A stretch of DNA of 64,000 bases from CAVQWT01 sp963717705 (GCA_963717705.1 CAVQWT010000007.1:72602-136601), one strand, 5' to 3'; positions 11,489-20,912 are shown, counted from the first letter of the stretch. Notes: a model not told the origin generated them from the letters alone. Made by a program: numbers and translations.

Positions 11489-12897
11489 CCGCCGCGGCGC
11501 TCGACGTCGCGGTGGTCGGCGCCGGCTGGGCGGGCTGCGCGGCGGCGGTGACGCTCGCGCGCGCCGGCGCCCGCGTGACGCTCTACGAGGCGGCGGCGAC
11601 CCCCGGCGGCCGCGCCCGCCGCGTCGAGCGCGACGGGCTGGCGCTGGACAACGGCCAGCACCTGCTGGTCGGGGCCTACCACGAGACCCTCGCGCTGATC
11701 GCCTCGCTGCATGGCGCGGACGCGTCGCGCCTGCTGCACCGGCAGCCGCTGGCGCTGCGGCCCTTGGCGCGCGACGGCGTGCGGCTCGCCGCCTGGCCGC
11801 TGCCGGCACCGCTGCATCTGGCCGGCGCGCTGGCGGGTGCGTCCGGGTTGTCGTGGCGCGAGCGGCTGGCGCTGATCCGCGACTACCGCGCCCTCGCCGC
11901 GCGCGGGTTTCGCTGCGATGCCGGCGCCACCGTCGCCACGCTGTTCGCGGCGACGCCGCCGCGGGCATTCGCGGCGCTGTGGGAGCCGCTGACCCTTGCC
12001 GCGCTCAACACGCCGCCGGAGCGGGCGAGCGCGCAGCTGTTCGCCAACGTGCTCGCCGCCGCGTTCTCCGGAGCCCGATCCGACAGCGATTTCCTGGTGC
12101 CCGCCGTCGACCTTTCAACGCTGCTGCCCGATGCCGCCGTCGCCGAGGTCGCCGCCCGCGGCGGCCGCGTGCGCACAGGGACGACGATCGAGCGGATCGC
12201 GCCCGCCGGCGACGGCGTCGAAGTCCACACGCGGCGCGGGCCATCGGACCGGTTCGACGCAGTCGTGCTCGCCGCAGGGCCGCACCAGGTCGCCGCCGCG
12301 CTCGGCGAAGGCTTCCGCGGCTACCCCGCCGTCGACGCACTGCGGCACACGGTCGCGGCCTTCGCCTACGAGTCGATCACGACGGTCTATCTCGGGTTTG
12401 CCGCCGACGTCGCGTGGCCCGGGCGGGTGCTCCGGCTCGACGATGCTCCGGGCCAGTGGCTGTTCGACCGCCGCGACGCGCTGCCGCCCCGCACTGCCTC
12501 GCCCCGGCCCGCGGAGCCAGCAACGGGGCGGGAGCGCGTCGCGACGCCCTCGGCGCTGCGCGCGCTCGCGGCGATCGTCATCAGTGCCGGCGGTCCCCAC
12601 GACGCGTTGCCGCACGACGCGCTCGCGGTCCGCGTCGACGCCCAGCTGCGACGGCTCGCGCCCGCGCTGCCGCCGAGCGCGTGGCACCGCGTGATCGCGG
12701 AACGGCGCGCGACCTACGCCTGCACCCCGGGACTCGCGCGGCCGCGCGCCGGGCGGCTTGCCCACGGGCTGTATCTCGCGGGCGACTACACCGATGCCCA
12801 CTTCCCCGCGACGCTCGAGGCCGCGGTGCGCAGCGGCGTCGCGGCGGCGGACGCGGCGCTCGGGCGTCCGCAGGAATATTCCCGCCCAGGCATGTGA
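11485..12897 (+). CDS. hpnE: Hydroxysqualene dehydroxylase HpnE
   Basis: A FAD-dependent amine-oxidase-fold enzyme reducing hydroxysqualene to squalene, the last HpnCDE step. The 470-residue product begins with a Rossmann motif VVGAGWAGCAAAV and an FAD signature GGRARR, and ends with the second FAD motif YLAGDYTDAHFPATLEAAV. I chose the GTG at 11485, which forms a GTGA overlap with the hpnD stop; a GTG 21 bp upstream is also possible. No downstream hopanoid gene (hpnF) is present here. Confidence 0.92.
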   Translation: MTAAALDVAVVGAGWAGCAAAVTLARAGARVTLYEAAATPGGRARRVERDGLALDNGQHLLVGAYHETLALIASLHGADASRLLHRQPLALRPLARDGVRLAAWPLPAPLHLAGALAGASGLSWRERLALIRDYRALAARGFRCDAGATVATLFAATPPRAFAALWEPLTLAALNTPPERASAQLFANVLAAAFSGARSDSDFLVPAVDLSTLLPDAAVAEVAARGGRVRTGTTIERIAPAGDGVEVHTRRGPSDRFDAVVLAAGPHQVAAALGEGFRGYPAVDALRHTVAAFAYESITTVYLGFAADVAWPGRVLRLDDAPGQWLFDRRDALPPRTASPRPAEPATGRERVATPSALRALAAIVISAGGPHDALPHDALAVRVDAQLRRLAPALPPSAWHRVIAERRATYACTPGLARPRAGRLAHGLYLAGDYTDAHFPATLEAAVRSGVAAADAALGRPQEYSRPGM

Positions 12898-13049
12898 CGC
12901 GTCCCGCTTCCCGGCTCTTGCGCCGCCGCCGGGTCGACTCCATGTTTGCAGATGAAGTGAATCGGCATCTGCGCCGGGGCGATGGTGCAGTCGCACCCGC
13001 CGGTGCATCCGCCGCCGCACCCACCCGTCCACGCCCCACGGAGGATCGA

Positions 13050-13655
13050 ATGAATCGCCGCAAGCTTCTTTCACTGGCCACCGCGACGCTCGCCGCCCTG
13101 CTGCTGCCCGTTGCCACCGCCTTTGCCGTCACCGACGCCGACCTGCCCGAGGCCAAACGCAGCGATCCCAAGCTCTACCTGACGGCAAAGGAAGCCGACG
13201 CGATGGTGCGTGCGACTCCGCAGAAGGTGCTGTTCCTCGACGTGCGCACCCGCGCCGAAGTCGTCTACGTGGGCATGCCGACGCAGGCCGACGCGAACGT
13301 GCCGCTGCGGCTGGAGTGGGGCGACGCCCCGCAGTTCGACCAGGAAAAGAAGACGCTGAAGCAGCGCGACAACCCGGACTTCGTCGCCGAAGTCGGGCGC
13401 CGCCTCGCCGCCAAGGGGCTTACGAAGGACGACCCGGTGATCCTCCTCTGCCGCTCGGGCGACCGCAGCGCCAGTGCCGCGGACCTGCTGTTCGCTGCCG
13501 GCTACAGGCAGGCCTACAGCGTCGTCGAAGGCTTCGAGGGCGACGTCGCCAAGGACGGACCGACCAAGGGCCAGCGCACCGTCAACGGCTGGAAGAACGC
13601 GGGCCTGCCTTGGACGTACACGATGGACCCGGCCAAGATGTACCGCGTCAACTGA
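13050..13655 (+). CDS. Exported rhodanese-like sulfurtransferase
   Basis: A 201-residue protein with a Sec signal peptide (MNRRKLLSLATATLAALLLP, cleavage near residue 26) and one rhodanese domain. The active-site loop is CRSGDRS with the Cys near residue 134, and an early LDVRTRAEV motif completes the fold. The C-terminal part resembles periplasmic rhodaneses of proteobacteria, whose substrate is unknown. A good ribosome binding site (GGAGG) precedes the ATG. It stands alone between hpnE and the convergent smpB. Confidence 0.85.
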   Translation: MNRRKLLSLATATLAALLLPVATAFAVTDADLPEAKRSDPKLYLTAKEADAMVRATPQKVLFLDVRTRAEVVYVGMPTQADANVPLRLEWGDAPQFDQEKKTLKQRDNPDFVAEVGRRLAAKGLTKDDPVILLCRSGDRSASAADLLFAAGYRQAYSVVEGFEGDVAKDGPTKGQRTVNGWKNAGLPWTYTMDPAKMYRVN

Positions 13656-13731
13656 CCGGCGGACCGGTCGCGCGCGGCTCGGGGCCGGCGCGCCCGGGGC
13701 GGCGGTCCGGCGCGACCGGACCGTGACCGGC

Positions 13732-14199
13732 CTACGCCGAGCCGCGGACGCCGGTGGTGCGCTGCCGCAGCAGCCGCTGCTGCTCCCGGCTCCACTCGCG
13801 GTCCTTGATCGCCGCGCGCTTGTCGTGCTGCTTCTTGCCGCGGGCGAGGCCGATCTCGAGCTTGACCCGGCCCCGGGTGTAGTGGAGGTCGAGCGGGACC
13901 ATCGTGTAGCCCGCGCGCTCGACCTTGCCGATCAGCCGGTTGATCTCGTCGCGATTGAGCAGCAGCCGCCGGGTGCGGGTCGGATCGGCGCGGACGTGCG
14001 TCGACGCCTGCGTCAGCGGGGTGATGTGCGCGCCGATCAGGGCGATGTTGCCGTCCTTGACCACGACGTAGGCTTCCTTGAGCTGGGCGCGGCCGGCGCG
14101 AATGGCCTTGACCTCCCAGCCTTCGAGCGCCATCCCCGCCTCGAATTTCTCCTCGACGAAGTAGTCGTGATAGGCTTTGCGATTGTCGACGATGCTCAT
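13732..14199 (-). CDS. smpB: SsrA-binding protein SmpB
   Basis: Binds tmRNA and drives trans-translation rescue of stalled ribosomes. The 155-residue protein starts MSIVDNRKAYHDYF, has the beta-barrel motifs GWEVKAIRAG and LLLNRDEI, and ends with the basic tail (ARGKKQHDKRAAIKDREW) that enters the ribosomal A site. A longer upstream frame overlaps ratA and was rejected. It is divergent from ratA with 60 bp between them. Confidence 0.96.
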   Translation of the reverse strand: MSIVDNRKAYHDYFVEEKFEAGMALEGWEVKAIRAGRAQLKEAYVVVKDGNIALIGAHITPLTQASTHVRADPTRTRRLLLNRDEINRLIGKVERAGYTMVPLDLHYTRGRVKLEIGLARGKKQHDKRAAIKDREWSREQQRLLRQRTTGVRGSA

Positions 14200-14259
14200 A
14201 TAGGCGTCCGCGCGGCGAGGGTCATCCGCCGCACCGGACGCGCATTCTAGCAACCCTCC

Positions 14260-14763
14260 ATGCAGTCGGTGCACCGATCGGTGCTGGTGCCGTTCAGCGC
14301 CGCGCGGATGTTCGCGCTGGTCGACGACATCGGGCGCTACCCGGAATTCCTCCCCTGGTGCGGCGGCGCGCAGGTGCTGGAGACGCACGCCGGCGGCAAG
14401 ACCGCCCGCGTCGACATCGACTACCACGGCGTTCGCGCGCACTTCACCACCGACAACGCGAATGCGCCGCCGACGTCGATCGTCGTCACGCTGAAGGACG
14501 GGCCGTTTCGCCACCTGCACGGCGAATGGAAATTCACGACCCTCGCCGAGGACGCCTGCAAGGTCGAGTTCGTCCTCGCCTACGAATTCACGACGCATCT
14601 GCTGGAAAGGGTCGTCGGCCCCGTGTTCGGGCACATCGCCAACACCTTCATCGACGCCTTCGTCCGGCGCGCCGAGTGGCAGAGCCGGCAGGAAGCCCTC
14701 GCGGCCGCTGCCGGCACCCCCGCCGGCGCCGGGCCGGGGACGCCCCCCGGCCGGGGAGCCTGA
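14260..14763 (+). CDS. ratA: RatA/Coq10-type START-domain protein
   Basis: A 167-residue member of the SRPBCC fold family. The start MQSVHRSVLVPFSAARMF and the motif DIGRYPEFLPWC are typical. The E. coli RatA homologue was reported as a ribosome-association toxin, and eukaryotic Coq10 binds ubiquinone; which role applies here cannot be told from sequence. The last 20 residues are Ala/Gly/Pro-rich and unconserved. rnfH begins two bases after its stop. Confidence 0.88.
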   Translation: MQSVHRSVLVPFSAARMFALVDDIGRYPEFLPWCGGAQVLETHAGGKTARVDIDYHGVRAHFTTDNANAPPTSIVVTLKDGPFRHLHGEWKFTTLAEDACKVEFVLAYEFTTHLLERVVGPVFGHIANTFIDAFVRRAEWQSRQEALAAAAGTPAGAGPGTPPGRGA

Positions 14764-14765
14764 GC

Positions 14766-15236
14766 GTGGCCGGGCGCGCCCCTCCCCGCATCGCTGCGGA
14801 CGCCGCAGACACCACAGACGCCACGGACGCCACGGACGCCGACGCCGCGGCCAGCCCGGCCGCCGGCACTCCCCGGGGCGGCGCTGCGGGCACGATCGCC
14901 GTCGCGGTCGCCTGGGCGACGCCCCGGACGCAGGATGTCGTGCCGCTGCGGCTGCCGGTCGGGGCGACCGTCGGCGAAGCCGTGACCCGGGCGGCGCTGG
15001 CGGCGGCCTGGGGCTTCACGCCGGACCGGGTGACCTTCGCCATCCACGGTCGCCGGGTCCGGCTCGACGCGGTGCTGCACGAGGGCGACCGGATCGACAT
15101 CCTGCGCCCCCTGGCAGTGGACCCCAAGGACGCCCGCCGCCGCCGCGCGGAGACCAAGCCGCTGGCGCGCCCCGCCGGGCGGGTCAAGGGGGGTTCCCGT
15201 GGCCCCGTTTCCGGCGGCCCGCCGGATGAGCGATAA
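14766..15236 (+). CDS. rnfH: RnfH family protein (ubiquitin-like fold)
   Basis: The conserved part, from about residue 40, shows the RnfH pattern: VAVAWATPRTQDVV, a central GATVGEAV helix and the closing GDRIDILRPLAVDPKDARRRRA. Function is unknown, although the gene almost always pairs with ratA. With the GTG start at 14766 the protein has an N-terminal Ala/Asp/Thr low-complexity stretch absent from most homologues, so a later start is possible. Its TAA overlaps the next ATG by one base. Confidence 0.8.
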   Translation: MAGRAPPRIAADAADTTDATDATDADAAASPAAGTPRGGAAGTIAVAVAWATPRTQDVVPLRLPVGATVGEAVTRAALAAAWGFTPDRVTFAIHGRRVRLDAVLHEGDRIDILRPLAVDPKDARRRRAETKPLARPAGRVKGGSRGPVSGGPPDER

Positions 15237-15958
15237 TGCCGGCCATGCCAGCCCACCGCGCCTCCACCCCCCCTGCCTGCCGCCCTGCCCGGCCGACCCG
15301 GACGCAGACCGCCGCGCGGCGGCGCCCGCGCCGGGCGTCGTTGGTCGCGCTGGCGCTCGCCGCCGGCGTGGCGCTGTCCAGTGCGGGCGCTCGCGGGCAG
15401 GACGCCGCCGTACCGCCCGCCGACGGCGCGGTGACGGCGCGGGCAAAGGCCGCCGCCCATTCGGCGCTGGAAGGCGCGCAGGGGCTGGCCAACCGCGCGC
15501 TGTCGCTGCTGGGCGTCAAGTACAAGTTCGGCGGCAGCACCCCCGACACCGGGCTCGACTGCAGCGGCCTCGTCCAGTACGTGTTCCAGCAGGTCACCGG
15601 CGTGACGCTGCCGCGGACGGCGAAGGAAATGAGCCAGCTCGGCGAGAAGGTGGCGATGGCCGAACTCGCCCCGGGCGACCTGGTGTTCTTCAACACCCGC
15701 CGGTTCGCGTTCTCGCACGTCGGGATCTACCTCGGCGACAACCGCTTCATCCACGCCCCGCGCCGCGGCCGCGAGGTCGAGATCGCCGAAATCGACCGCC
15801 GCTACTGGCAGGCGCGCTTCGACGGCGCGCGCCGCCTGGCCGGAAGCGTCCCGGACCTGCTGCCGTCGCTGATCGCCGAAGCCTCCGCCTCGCCGTTGAT
15901 CGACCCGCCGGGCGGCGCCGACCGCGACGAGCACCCGGGCGACCTGCCGCGCGACTGA
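15236..15958 (+). CDS. NlpC/P60 (C40) peptidoglycan endopeptidase
   Basis: A probable exported cell-wall hydrolase cleaving stem peptides. The 240-residue product has a basic N-terminus and hydrophobic segment (about residues 34-54) acting as a signal, then a C40 domain. The catalytic Cys is in LDCSGLVQYVF (about residue 107), the His in SHVGIYLGDNRF, and a third polar residue in FIHAPRRG. Translation is coupled to rnfH through a TAATG overlap; a second ATG nine bases downstream could also serve. In many relatives guaB occupies this place. Confidence 0.85.
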   Translation: MPAMPAHRASTPPACRPARPTRTQTAARRRPRRASLVALALAAGVALSSAGARGQDAAVPPADGAVTARAKAAAHSALEGAQGLANRALSLLGVKYKFGGSTPDTGLDCSGLVQYVFQQVTGVTLPRTAKEMSQLGEKVAMAELAPGDLVFFNTRRFAFSHVGIYLGDNRFIHAPRRGREVEIAEIDRRYWQARFDGARRLAGSVPDLLPSLIAEASASPLIDPPGGADRDEHPGDLPRD

Positions 15959-15962
15959 GCGC

Positions 15963-16616
15963 CTAGTCGCGGGCGCCGGCCTTGCGCAGGCGTTCCGCCA
16001 GTGCGTTGTCCCCCGTGGCCAGCGCGAAAGACAGCGCCGTGACTCCGGCGTCGTTGCGACGGGTGACGTTGGCGCCGCGGTCGATCAGCAGGATCGCCAC
16101 CTTGTAGCGGCCTTCGCGCGCCGCCATCATCAGCGCGGTCGTCCCGTTGGGCGACGCCGCGTCGATCGCGGCCCCCTCCGCCAGCAGCCACCGCACCAGG
16201 TCCTCGTGCCCGCCGGTCGCCGCGTAGATCAGCGGCGTCCAGCCGGGCCCGTTGACCGCGGCGCCGCGCGCCCTCAGCTTCTTCGCCACGTCGACGTGGC
16301 CGTGCAGCACCGCTGCCATCAGCGGCGTGTCGCCGAAGCGGTTGCGGAGGTCGACGTTCGCCTTCGCGTCCAGCAGCACGTCGACGGTGGCCGCGTTGCC
16401 GGCGCGCGCGGCGATGAACAGCGCCGGGTCGCCGGCGGCATCGACGGAGTTGGGGTCGATCCCGCGGGCCAGCAGCGCGCGCACCTGCGGCGCGCGGTCG
16501 TTGGCGACGGCGATCAGGAAGTCGTCCGGCGTGCCCTGCGCCCGCGCCGGCAGCGGCGCGACGGCGACCAGGACGAGCAGCAGCAGGAAGGCGGGCGAGC
16601 GGTAGCGGAAGATCAT
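15963..16616 (-). CDS. Exported ankyrin-repeat protein
   Basis: A 217-residue protein with a signal peptide (residues 1-26, ending ARAQ) and five ankyrin repeats, recognisable by the repeated pattern G-TPL---A---G (for example GDTPLMAAVLHGHVDVAKKL and NGTTALMMAAREGRYKVAILL). It probably acts as a periplasmic protein-binding scaffold; the partner is unknown. It is the last gene of the mltG-tmk-holB-pilZ-tatD run and starts 13 bp after the tatD stop. Confidence 0.85.
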   Translation of the reverse strand: MIFRYRSPAFLLLLVLVAVAPLPARAQGTPDDFLIAVANDRAPQVRALLARGIDPNSVDAAGDPALFIAARAGNAATVDVLLDAKANVDLRNRFGDTPLMAAVLHGHVDVAKKLRARGAAVNGPGWTPLIYAATGGHEDLVRWLLAEGAAIDAASPNGTTALMMAAREGRYKVAILLIDRGANVTRRNDAGVTALSFALATGDNALAERLRKAGARD

Positions 16617-16629
16617 GGCGGTCGGGGGC

Positions 16630-17457
16630 TCAGGCTGAAGCGTTGGAAGGGTTCCCGCCCGGGCCGCGCGCGGCGCCGGCCGGGTCGGACGGCGGGTCGA
16701 TGCCGAACAGGCGGAAGAAGTTGGCGCTGGTGGCGGCGGCGATCGCCTCGACCGGCACGCCGCGCAGCCGGGCGATTTCCACCGCGACGTGCGGCACGAA
16801 CGACGGCTCGTTGGTCTTGCCGCGATGGGGCACCGGCGCCAGGTACGGCGAGTCGGTCTCGATCAGCATCCGCTCGAGCGGCACCCTGGTCGCGACGTCC
16901 TTCAGCGCCGTCGCGTTGCGGAAGGTGACGATGCCCGAGAACGAGATGTGGAACCCGAGGTCGAGCGCCGCCTGCGCGACGTCCCAGGTCTCGGTGAAGC
17001 AGTGCATCACCCCGCCCGCCTCGTCCGCGCGCTCGTCGCGCATGATCGCCAGCGTGTCGTCCGCCGCCGAGCGCGTATGGATCACCAGCGGGCGGGCGGC
17101 CTCGCGCGCGGCGCGGATGTGCCGGCGGAAGCGCGCGCGCTGCCATTCGAGGTCGCCGCTCAATCGGTAGTAGTCGAGGCCCGTCTCGCCCATCGCGACG
17201 ACCTTCGGCCGCGCCGCCAGCGCGACGAGGTCGGCGACCGAGGGCTCGGGCGTGTCCTCGTAGTCGGGATGGACGCCGGCGGTCGCGTACAGGTTCGGAT
17301 GCGCGGTCGCAAGGCGGTGCACGCCCGGCCAGTCCGGCAGGTTGACCGAGATGCACAGCGCATGTGTCACCCGCGCGGCCGCCATCGCGTCGAGCAGCTC
17401 GGGCAGCCGCGCGGCGAGTTCGGGAAAATCGAGATGACAGTGCGAATCGACGAACAT
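16630..17457 (-). CDS. tatD: TatD family metal-dependent hydrolase
   Basis: A 275-residue TIM-barrel deoxyribonuclease of the TatD/YcfH family. Metal-binding motifs are visible in order: DSHCHLDF at the N-terminus, MGETGLDYY, PLVIHTRSA, HCFTE and ETDSPYLAP. The C-terminal 25 residues are Pro/Gly-rich and not conserved. The position after pilZ and holB is conserved and suggests cotranscription with them. Confidence 0.92.
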   Translation of the reverse strand: MFVDSHCHLDFPELAARLPELLDAMAAARVTHALCISVNLPDWPGVHRLATAHPNLYATAGVHPDYEDTPEPSVADLVALAARPKVVAMGETGLDYYRLSGDLEWQRARFRRHIRAAREAARPLVIHTRSAADDTLAIMRDERADEAGGVMHCFTETWDVAQAALDLGFHISFSGIVTFRNATALKDVATRVPLERMLIETDSPYLAPVPHRGKTNEPSFVPHVAVEIARLRGVPVEAIAAATSANFFRLFGIDPPSDPAGAARGPGGNPSNASA

Positions 17458-17517
17458 GGCGGGCGCCGGGCGCGCGGCACCGCGCGATCGCGGACCGGAC
17501 GGCCCCGGCCGCGGCGG

Positions 17518-17910
17518 TCACATCGTGTGGGTGGGGCGCGAACTGGCGAGCGTCTCGCCGAGGATCTTCTCGATCGTCGCGCGGGCGGCCGCGCCGGTCT
17601 CGTCCTGCGTGAACTGGACGCCGATGCCCTGCGTGCGGTTGCCCTGCACGCCTTCGGGGGTCACCCAGACGACCTTGCCCTGGACCGCGATGCGGTTGGG
17701 ATCGTCCATCAGCGACAGCAGCATGAACACTTCCTCGCCGAGCGTGTAGGTGCGCGACGTCGGGATGAAGATGCCGCCCCCGCGCAGGAACGGCATGTAC
17801 GCCGCATACAGCGCGGCGCGCTCGCGGATGTTGAGCGACAGGACCCCCGGACGCGCCATGCTGGCGGCGAGGGCGGCGTTGGATGCGACAGCGGTCGGTT
17901 TCTCGGCCAT
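17518..17910 (-). CDS. pilZ: PilZ domain protein (type IV pilus assembly type)
   Basis: A 130-residue single-domain protein with the PilZ fold, resembling the founding PilZ that supports type IV pilus assembly and does not itself bind cyclic-di-GMP. It begins MAEKPTAVASN and includes FIPTSRTYTLGEEVFMLLSL and GIGVQFTQDE, with no RxxxR motif near the N-terminus. That absence fits the pilus-assembly branch. It lies between holB and tatD. Confidence 0.87.
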   Translation of the reverse strand: MAEKPTAVASNAALAASMARPGVLSLNIRERAALYAAYMPFLRGGGIFIPTSRTYTLGEEVFMLLSLMDDPNRIAVQGKVVWVTPEGVQGNRTQGIGVQFTQDETGAAARATIEKILGETLASSRPTHTM

Positions 17911-17984
17911 CCGGATCGATCGGTTGCGATTGCGTGGTCGGGTCGGCGCGGCGGCGCTCGACCGGCAGGGCCGGGCCGGCAGCG

Positions 17985-19040
17985 CTAGGCCGGCGCGAAC
18001 AGTGCGCGGTAGTCGAGCAGCATGGCCTCGGCGACGAGCCGCGGCTGCAGCGGGTGCGCCAGCAGCGCGCGTTGCCGCAGCAGCGTCCGATGATAGCGAA
18101 ACAGCGGCAGCGGCGCCACCCGCGGGGCGAGCCGGGCGAGCGCGGCGGCGCAATCGGGGTGCACGCGCGGGGGCGCGCCCGAGGAAACCCGGGCGAGATC
18201 GGCCGCCCAGCCCAGGAGCAGGTCGAGGGCCTGGGCGAGCCGCGCCCGGCGCGCATCCTTGCCGCCGGCGTCGATCCGCGCCGCGGTCGCGAGCACCGGG
18301 AGGCGGGCGGGATCGGCGAGCGCGGCGAGCCAGGCGCGGCGCTCGCCCTGCCAGCCCGCGTCGGCGAACGCCAGCGCCGCGAACGGCGCGCCGCCGGCCT
18401 GCGCCAGTGCCAGCGCCGGGTCCGCGAGGCCCCGCGCCGCCAGCCAGGGCAACACCGCCTCCGCGGCCGGGTACCCGAACGGCAGCTTGCGGCAGCGGCT
18501 GACGATGGTCGCGGGCAGCCGGCCCGGCGCCGCGGTCACGAGCATCAGGTAGGTCGCCGCCGGCGGCTCCTCGAGCGTCTTCAGCAGCGCGTTGGCGGCA
18601 TTGGCGTTCATCCGCTCGGCCGGGGCGATGACCACGACCTTGGCCCGCTGCCGGTGCGCGGTAAGCTGGGTGAACGAAGTGACGTCGCGGATGCGGTCGA
18701 CGCCGATCGTCTCTTTCGTCACCGGCTCGCCGTCGTCGTCGAAGCTCACCTGCGTGACGCGCATCAGGTCCGGGTGCTGGCCGGCGGTCGCGTAGCGGCA
18801 CGACGGGCACTCGCCGCAGGCGCGGCCGTCGGCCCGCGGCGCCTCGCACAGCAGCGCCTGCGCGAACGCGAGCGCCAGCGCCTCCTTGCCGATCCCGGCC
18901 GGGCCGTGCAGCAGCAGCGCGTGCGGCCACGTCGCGCGCCGCTCCAGCGCCGCGGCGAGCGCGGCCTCGTGCCACGGCGGCAGCGGCTGCCACGGCAGCG
19001 GGTCGGCGGCGGCCGGCGCGTCGCGGGCGTCGTCGCTCAT
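17985..19040 (-). CDS. holB: DNA polymerase III delta' subunit
   Basis: A clamp-loader subunit. The 351-residue product from MSDDARDAP has Walker A HGPAGIGKEAL near residue 46, a zinc site CGECPSC with an upstream Cys, and a sensor region (NALLKTLEEPP). A start ten codons upstream is possible but lies close to the tmk stop. The C-terminal third is divergent, as is usual in delta'. Confidence 0.93.
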   Translation of the reverse strand: MSDDARDAPAAADPLPWQPLPPWHEAALAAALERRATWPHALLLHGPAGIGKEALALAFAQALLCEAPRADGRACGECPSCRYATAGQHPDLMRVTQVSFDDDGEPVTKETIGVDRIRDVTSFTQLTAHRQRAKVVVIAPAERMNANAANALLKTLEEPPAATYLMLVTAAPGRLPATIVSRCRKLPFGYPAAEAVLPWLAARGLADPALALAQAGGAPFAALAFADAGWQGERRAWLAALADPARLPVLATAARIDAGGKDARRARLAQALDLLLGWAADLARVSSGAPPRVHPDCAAALARLAPRVAPLPLFRYHRTLLRQRALLAHPLQPRLVAEAMLLDYRALFAPA

Positions 19041-19095
19041 CGAACGCCTCCGTGCTGCGCACTCCGGCATTCGCCCTTGGGGCGGCCCGGCGTGC

Positions 19096-19764
19096 TCATG
19101 CGTCGTGGCCGCGCATGCTCGTGGCTTCGACGGGCGCCACCAGCCGGTCGACGTGCGCCGCGAGCGCCGCGCGCACCGCGGCCACCGGCTGCGTGCTGTC
19201 GACGATCCGGAACCGCGCGACGTCCGCGCCGGCGCGCTCCAAATAGGCGTCGCGCACGCGGTCGAAGAACGCCGCCGCCTCGCGCTCGAACTTGTCGAGC
19301 GCCCGCCCCTCGACCTGCGCCTTGGCGAGGCGCGCGCGCGACACCGCGGGCGGCACGTCGAACAGAAGCGTCAGGTCGGGCTGGCAGTCGCCGTGGATCC
19401 AGTCCTCGAGCATCCGGATGCGCTCGCGCGCGACGCCGTGGCCGCCGCCCTGATAGGCGTAGGTCGCGTCGGTGAACCGGTCGCAGAGCACCCAGGCCCC
19501 GCGGGCGAGCGCCGGCCGGATCACCTGGTCCAGGTGCTCCCGCCGCGCGGCGAACATCAGCAGCGCTTCGCTGTCGTGCGTCATCGGTGCGGTCAGCAGC
19601 AGCCGCCGCAGCTCCTCGCCCAGCGGCGTGCCGCCCGGCTCGCGGGTCGCGACGACTTCGTGGCCGGCGGCGCCGAGGTGCTCGGCAAGCCAGCCGACGT
19701 GGGTGCTCTTGCCCGCGCCGTCGATGCCTTCGAGCGTGATGAAACGTCCGGATCGTTCTGGCAT
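19096..19764 (-). CDS. tmk: Thymidylate kinase
   Basis: Phosphorylates dTMP to dTDP. The 222-residue protein shows the P-loop LEGIDGAGKSTH at residues 11-22, the TMP-binding ATREPGGTPLGEELR segment, and CDRFTDATYAYQGGG with the catalytic Arg. It sits between mltG and holB in the conserved order. A short basic/Ala tail follows the conserved domain. Confidence 0.95.
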   Translation of the reverse strand: MPERSGRFITLEGIDGAGKSTHVGWLAEHLGAAGHEVVATREPGGTPLGEELRRLLLTAPMTHDSEALLMFAARREHLDQVIRPALARGAWVLCDRFTDATYAYQGGGHGVARERIRMLEDWIHGDCQPDLTLLFDVPPAVSRARLAKAQVEGRALDKFEREAAAFFDRVRDAYLERAGADVARFRIVDSTQPVAAVRAALAAHVDRLVAPVEATSMRGHDA

Positions 19765-19897
19765 GGCAGGGCCGTTGGAGATGGATGAAGCCCGCGGGAG
19801 AGCGACCGCGGGAGAACGCCGGGACGCCCGGGTCCCGGTTGAAGCGACGGCACGATCGAAGCGGCGGAAGCGGCCGGGCGGCGCGCCGAAGGCCGGC

Positions 19898-20893
19898 TCA
19901 GCGTCCGCCCTTCTGGAATTTTGCCACGGCGCGGTTGTGGTCGGCGAGGTTCGTCGAAAACTGCGAGCTGCCGTCGCCGCGCGCGACGAAGTAGAGGTAA
20001 TCCGAACGCGGCGGGTTGACCACCGCGTCGAGCGACCCCTGCGACGGCAGCGCGATCGGCGTCGGCGGCAGTCCGGCGCGGGTGTAGGTGTTGTACGGCG
20101 TATCGGTGTCGAGGTCGCGCCGGCGCAGGTTGCCGTCGAACTTCGGGCCGACGCCGTAGATGACCGTCGGGTCGGTCTGCAGGCGCATGCCGAGCTTCAG
20201 CCGGTTGATGAAGACCGACGCGATCAGCGGCCGGTCGGCGGCACGGCCGGTTTCCTTCTCGACGATCGACGCCAGGATCAGCGCCTCGTACGGACCGGCG
20301 AGCGGCAGCCCCGGCGCGCGCGCCGCCCACGCCGCGTCGAGGCGAGCGCGCATCAGCCGGTGCGCGCGCGCGAGCAGCGCGGCGTCGGTCGAGCCGGCGG
20401 CGAAAAAATAGGTGTCGGGAAAGAACCAGCCCTCGGGCGCGGTCGCTTCGGCGCCGATCTTCTGCATCAGCGCCGCGCCGTCGAGGCCGAGCACCGTGTC
20501 GCGCACGCCGGGGTTCGCCTTCAGCGTCGCGACGAGCTCGGCGAACGTCGTGCCCTCGACGATCGTCAGCGCGACCTGGGTCACGTCGCCCTGCGTCAGC
20601 CGCGCCACCAGATCGCGCAGCGTGGTGCCGGCGGGAAGCTCGTAGTTGCCGGCCTTGATCGCGCGGTCGACCCCGGCGAGCCGCGCGTACGCGATCAGGA
20701 CGCGCGCGTCCGGCAGCACGCCGGCGCCGGCGAGGTCGCGCGCGACCGCGCCGAGGCTCGCGCCGGGCCGGACGTCGAACGAGTACGGCTCGGCGGGCAG
20801 CGCCAGCGGCCGCCCGGTCCACCACCATGCGCCGCCTGCGGCCGCGGCGATGCCGACGACGACGAACAGCAGGAAGAGGGCAGCGCGGCGCAT
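19898..20893 (-). CDS. mltG: Endolytic transglycosylase MltG (YceG-like)
   Basis: An inner-membrane lytic transglycosylase thought to terminate nascent glycan strands. The 331 residues begin with one membrane anchor (residues 4-24), then a LysM-like region (YSFDVRPGASLGAVARDL). The YceG catalytic domain carries the conserved Glu in ASIVEKETG and the motif RLQTDPTVIYG. The start lies only 25 bp from the divergent gspG start, leaving room for little more than shared -10 sequences. Confidence 0.93.
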   Translation of the reverse strand: MRRAALFLLFVVVGIAAAAGGAWWWTGRPLALPAEPYSFDVRPGASLGAVARDLAGAGVLPDARVLIAYARLAGVDRAIKAGNYELPAGTTLRDLVARLTQGDVTQVALTIVEGTTFAELVATLKANPGVRDTVLGLDGAALMQKIGAEATAPEGWFFPDTYFFAAGSTDAALLARAHRLMRARLDAAWAARAPGLPLAGPYEALILASIVEKETGRAADRPLIASVFINRLKLGMRLQTDPTVIYGVGPKFDGNLRRRDLDTDTPYNTYTRAGLPPTPIALPSQGSLDAVVNPPRSDYLYFVARGDGSSQFSTNLADHNRAVAKFQKGGR

Positions 20894-20904
20894 GGCAAGC
20901 GCGG

Positions 20905-20912
20905 ATTATAAT
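20905..20912. promoter_or_regulatory. Palindromic -10 shared by mltG and gspG
   Basis: ATTATAAT is a self-complementary octamer giving TATAAT on both strands in the 25-bp gap between divergent start codons. On the plus strand it predicts transcription starting at or next to the gspG ATG (leaderless), and on the minus strand about 5 nt before the mltG ATG. No good -35 is visible on either side. Confidence 0.5.
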